A stretch of 8,368 nucleotides of DNA. Origin: Endozoicomonas sp031844845 (GTDB lineage: Bacteria > Pseudomonadota > Gammaproteobacteria > Pseudomonadales > Endozoicomonadaceae). Below, in pieces: positions 6,617-8,368 of the stretch. The notes beneath the pieces are model-generated. The model made no database searches and had not been told where the DNA came from. It saw only the letters and a program-made list of their open reading frames with translations. Both the position numbers and the translations under genes were made by a program. The stretch is from assembly GCF_031844845.1 (NCBI RefSeq), contig NZ_JAVRMB020000051.1, forward strand, positions 1 to 8,368, written 5' to 3'. How positions within the stretch are numbered: the stretch's first letter is position 1; the number at the start of each line of letters is the position of its first letter.

Positions 6617-6718
6617 TTAATGACCAGGGTCAACCTTTGCCTCGTCCCGGTGGACAGCTTTAATATCGTCCAGTAATCTGATCTTGTTTACCTTTTCTGC
6701 CGAAAAATCCCGGGGTTG
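6617..6718 (-). pseudogene. Possible C-terminal remnant of an unrecognised protein
   Basis: A minus-strand frame of 33 codons reads R-D-F-S-A-E-K-V-N-K-I-R-L-L-D-D-I-K-A-V and ends D-P-G-H-stop. Its charged, helix-like composition is more protein-like than the surrounding DNA. It has an in-frame TGA just before it and no start codon, and its 3' end abuts the repeat. I cannot name a family; it may be chance. Confidence 0.25.
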
Positions 6719-6808
6719 TCATCGACTGCTGATGCCTTGATCAAAAAACTGGGAACTTATTTTTTATCAAGTGATCGAAAATATCTGATAGCAAACTATC
6801 GCCTACTT

Positions 6809-6813
6809 AGGAG
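6809..6813 (+). promoter_or_regulatory. Ribosome binding site of the VWA gene
   Basis: AGGAG lies nine bases before the ATG at 6823 and decides this start. A short inverted repeat (GATAG at 6787-6791, CTATC at 6796-6800) sits just upstream in the leader. The region before it (6720-6780) is AT-rich and could hold the promoter, but I see no clear -35/-10 pair. Confidence 0.65.
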
Positions 6814-6822
6814 TTATCAGAA

Positions 6823-7773
6823 ATGAAACAAGCTAATTTTCCGCCACCGTACAGTCCCTCTACTGGTCTTAACGGTTCTGCTTATGGTACCACAACAGGC
6901 GTGGTTGCATCAGCGCCTGGGGTTTCTGTGCTTACTGATGCTGAGAGAATGACAAGGCTTCAAGGTCTGGCGCAGAGATATGAACTCTCTGGTGGTGCGG
7001 TATGTAAACTTCGTCAGCTTGAGGACTATGATATTGTTATCGTCGCTGATGATAGCTCCTCCATGACAAGTCTTGCGCATGAAGTTCCTAAAGATAACCC
7101 ATACGCCATGGTTCCCACTCGTTGGCAAGAGCTTTGTTCCCGTGTTGCTGATATTGTCGAATTTGCAACAGCACTTGATAAAGATGGTATCGATATATAC
7201 TTCCTGAATGGTGGCAAGCACTTAAATATTACGCAACCGGAAGAAGCCAGACGTCTTTTCGAAAAAACCCCGAATGGCTACACTCCCCTGAAAAAGACCT
7301 ACCAGCAAGTGATAAGTGACAAGCTCCGAAGCCCGGATGATAAAGTGCTTATTCTTGTGGCTACCGATGGTGAACCAAATGTTTTAAAGGGGAACCGGTG
7401 GTGCAAAGATACCCAAGGATTTATCGACTGTTTAACGAAGCGAGAAGACCCTGCTCGTTGCCCAACTTCGATTATGGCATGCACGGACAATAAGGAGGAA
7501 ATCGGCTGGTTAAATAAGTTAGATGACAGTGCTCCTTATTTGGATGTTTTGGATGACTATGAGTCTGAAAAAAATGAAGTATTAACGGCTCAGAAAAATA
7601 AAATCAGCTTTAGTAAAGGTGATTACATTGTGAAAACCTTGTTGGGTCCGATTGACGAACTTTATGACAATCTGGATGAAAAACGGCTTACCCGAAAACA
7701 GCTGGCTGAGTATCGAGGAGAAGAACCTCCTCCTGAGAGGCGTTTCAGGCTAAACAAGTGTACTGTTTTGTAA
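6823..7773 (+). CDS. VWA-domain protein with PPxY N-terminus and C-terminal CaaX box, putative effector
   Basis: A 316-residue protein without signal peptide or membrane segment. Residues 1-35 are Pro/Gly/Ser-rich and begin with F-P-P-P-Y, a PPxY motif. A von Willebrand factor A domain covers about 68-280. Its metal-site residues are present: Asp76-Ser78-Ser80 in A-D-D-S-S-S-M, Thr154 in Y-T-P-L and Asp182 in A-T-D-G-E-P. The domain also has K-D-G-I-D-I-Y-F-L-N, a segment I associate with VWA proteins of fungi and protists. VWA domains usually mediate metal-dependent protein binding. The last residues are R-R-F-R-L-N-K-C-T-V-L: a basic patch followed by Cys313-Thr-Val-Leu, a CaaX box whose terminal Leu favours geranylgeranylation in eukaryotes. 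Bacteria lack this modification, so delivery into a host cell and membrane attachment there are inferred. AGGAG nine bases upstream supports the start. Confidence 0.8.
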   Translation: MKQANFPPPYSPSTGLNGSAYGTTTGVVASAPGVSVLTDAERMTRLQGLAQRYELSGGAVCKLRQLEDYDIVIVADDSSSMTSLAHEVPKDNPYAMVPTRWQELCSRVADIVEFATALDKDGIDIYFLNGGKHLNITQPEEARRLFEKTPNGYTPLKKTYQQVISDKLRSPDDKVLILVATDGEPNVLKGNRWCKDTQGFIDCLTKREDPARCPTSIMACTDNKEEIGWLNKLDDSAPYLDVLDDYESEKNEVLTAQKNKISFSKGDYIVKTLLGPIDELYDNLDEKRLTRKQLAEYRGEEPPPERRFRLNKCTVL

Positions 7774-7820
7774 AACCTGGAAACTTGCTTCTCAGACACC
7801 TCGATTTGAATTTTGACCTC

Positions 7821-7908
7821 CGTTCATCCTGAGCTCGTCGAAGGGTGTTTGGTACGGACTTGATTGTCGGCCTCGGAGTTTTGTCCTTCGACGGGCTCAG
7901 GACGAACG
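7821..7908. repeat. Inverted repeat of the CCTTCGACGGGCTCAGGACG class
   Basis: Two 24-bp arms (7821-7844 and 7885-7908) pair with two mismatches around a 40-bp spacer. The arm sequence (CTGAGCTCGTCGAAGG and CCTTCGACGGGCTCAGGACG) is a palindromic repeat class seen in many unrelated bacterial genomes. It lies about 50 bp after the VWA stop codon and could act as a transcription terminator or mRNA-stabilising hairpin, although no T tract follows. Confidence 0.8.
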
Positions 7909-7987
7909 GGGTCTGAGTTAAATAGGGACGTTGTTTTAGCACAAATGCTCATGACGATTGTTCGTCACCCTCGGGATGAAAGATTTA

Positions 7988-8038
7988 GCCACGGAGACAC
8001 GGAGGAAAAGCTTTTTCTCTTCTCCGTGTCTCCGTGGC
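7988..8038. repeat. Inverted repeat of the CCACGGAGACACGGAG class
   Basis: Two perfect 17-bp arms, GCCACGGAGACACGGAG (7988-8004) and its complement (8022-8038), enclose a 17-bp spacer containing AAAAGCTTTTT, which can extend the pairing. This is another palindrome that recurs in many bacterial genomes. Open frames crossing it on either strand follow from the repeat and are not genes. Confidence 0.8.
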
Positions 8039-8129
8039 AATTTTCTTTCTTGGCAAATCCTAAATGGAGCTATGCTTCCGTTCTTGAATGAGTGATGGGT
8101 TAGGATGTTATTTAATTACAAATCCTTAA

Positions 8130-8270
8130 AACCCAGATGAACTTGAGAACTATTTAGACAATGGTCAATGGACTGCCCAATCCATTGAAGAGCGAAAAGC
8201 CAGGCTGGTGGAGTTTGCTCTAAAGCCAAAAGAACAGGACATCCATAAATTTACTAATCATAAAAATTGA
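8130..8270 (+). pseudogene. C-terminal remnant resembling DUF1524/GmrSD-type nuclease, fused to repeat tail
   Basis: About 33 codons read N-P-D-E-L-E-N-Y-L-D-N-G-Q-W-T-A-Q-S-I and then E-E-R-K-A-R-L-V-E-F-A-L-K. This resembles the very C-terminus of DUF1524-containing (GmrS/GmrD-like) proteins, which end with W-x-x-x-x-I-x-x-R-x-x-x-L. There is a stop just upstream (8127-8129) and no start. At about 8229 the frame enters the GGACATCC repeat, giving K-E-Q-D-I-H-K-F-T-N-H-K-N and a stop. The family suggestion is tentative; that it is a truncated gene is more certain. Confidence 0.35.
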
Positions 8271-8341
8271 ACCAACGTTTTACTGAAGATTTTACTCTGG
8301 ATTTATGGAAGACCTGTTTATTCTCGTGGATGTCCTGTTTA
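8237..8341. repeat. GGACATCC repeat, 105-bp variant, right-hand copy
   Basis: Identical by eye to 6429-6533 and in the same orientation, 1808 bp apart. The left core GGACATCCATAAAT is at 8237-8250 and the right core GGATGTCC at 8328-8335. With its partner it brackets the VWA gene. The last 27 bases of the window are flanking sequence in which I see nothing. Confidence 0.85.
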
Positions 8342-8368
8342 TTCATTCTGAAAACGAGAGTAGAGCAG

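Noticed and set aside
6910..7221. Minus-strand frames opposite the VWA gene
   Set aside because: Antisense to a well-supported coding sequence, with no start signals or recognisable domains.
7864..8091. 75-residue plus-strand open frame and overlapping minus-strand frame downstream of the VWA gene
   Set aside because: Both are read through the two common palindromic repeats, which leave open frames by composition. No ribosome binding site.

Overview
The window looks like an accessory, insertion-riddled stretch of a host-associated gammaproteobacterium. Endozoicomonas or a close relative is my best guess. The basis is a very large effector-like protein with DUF4116-like repeats, a eukaryotic-looking VWA protein, an IS6-family insertion sequence, several non-autonomous elements, and many copies of a repeat built on GGACATCC/GGATGTCC palindromes. 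The organism is an inference from gene content; nothing here is a phylogenetic marker.

Layout. Positions 1-690 hold the start of a Phd/YefM-type antitoxin gene, cut off by a nested array of the GGACATCC repeat. Positions 695-940 hold a gene fragment on the minus strand, ended by an IS6-family element (941-1753) with an apparently intact transposase (1008-1700). A fragment of a peptide-type ABC transporter substrate-binding protein follows (1754-1902). Next is a 137-bp miniature element (1939-2075) with 25-bp terminal inverted repeats and a perfect 8-bp target duplication. It sits 3 bp beyond the stop codon of the main gene of the window: a 1156-residue protein on the minus strand (2087-5557) with a repeat-rich N-terminal half and a C-terminal domain that may be kinase-like.

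Upstream of that gene is a second miniature element (5625-5907), again with a perfect 8-bp target duplication. It is followed by a 106-bp tandem duplication, a fragment of a peptide ABC transporter ATPase (6312-6389), another copy of the GGACATCC repeat, and a small coding remnant. The second intact cargo gene (6823-7773, plus strand) encodes a 316-residue VWA-domain protein. It begins with a PPxY-containing proline-rich segment and ends in Cys-Thr-Val-Leu, which fits a CaaX prenylation box. Two long hairpin repeats follow it, then a remnant resembling the end of a DUF1524/GmrSD-type nuclease, and a last repeat copy at the right edge.

The window therefore has two plausible intact host-interaction genes and one intact transposase. 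They are embedded in fragments of at least five other genes, most of them ended by repeats or insertion elements. The two cargo genes are divergently oriented, about 1.27 kb apart, and do not form an operon. The strongest lead is the VWA protein, as a possible host-prenylated effector carried between identical 105-bp direct repeats.
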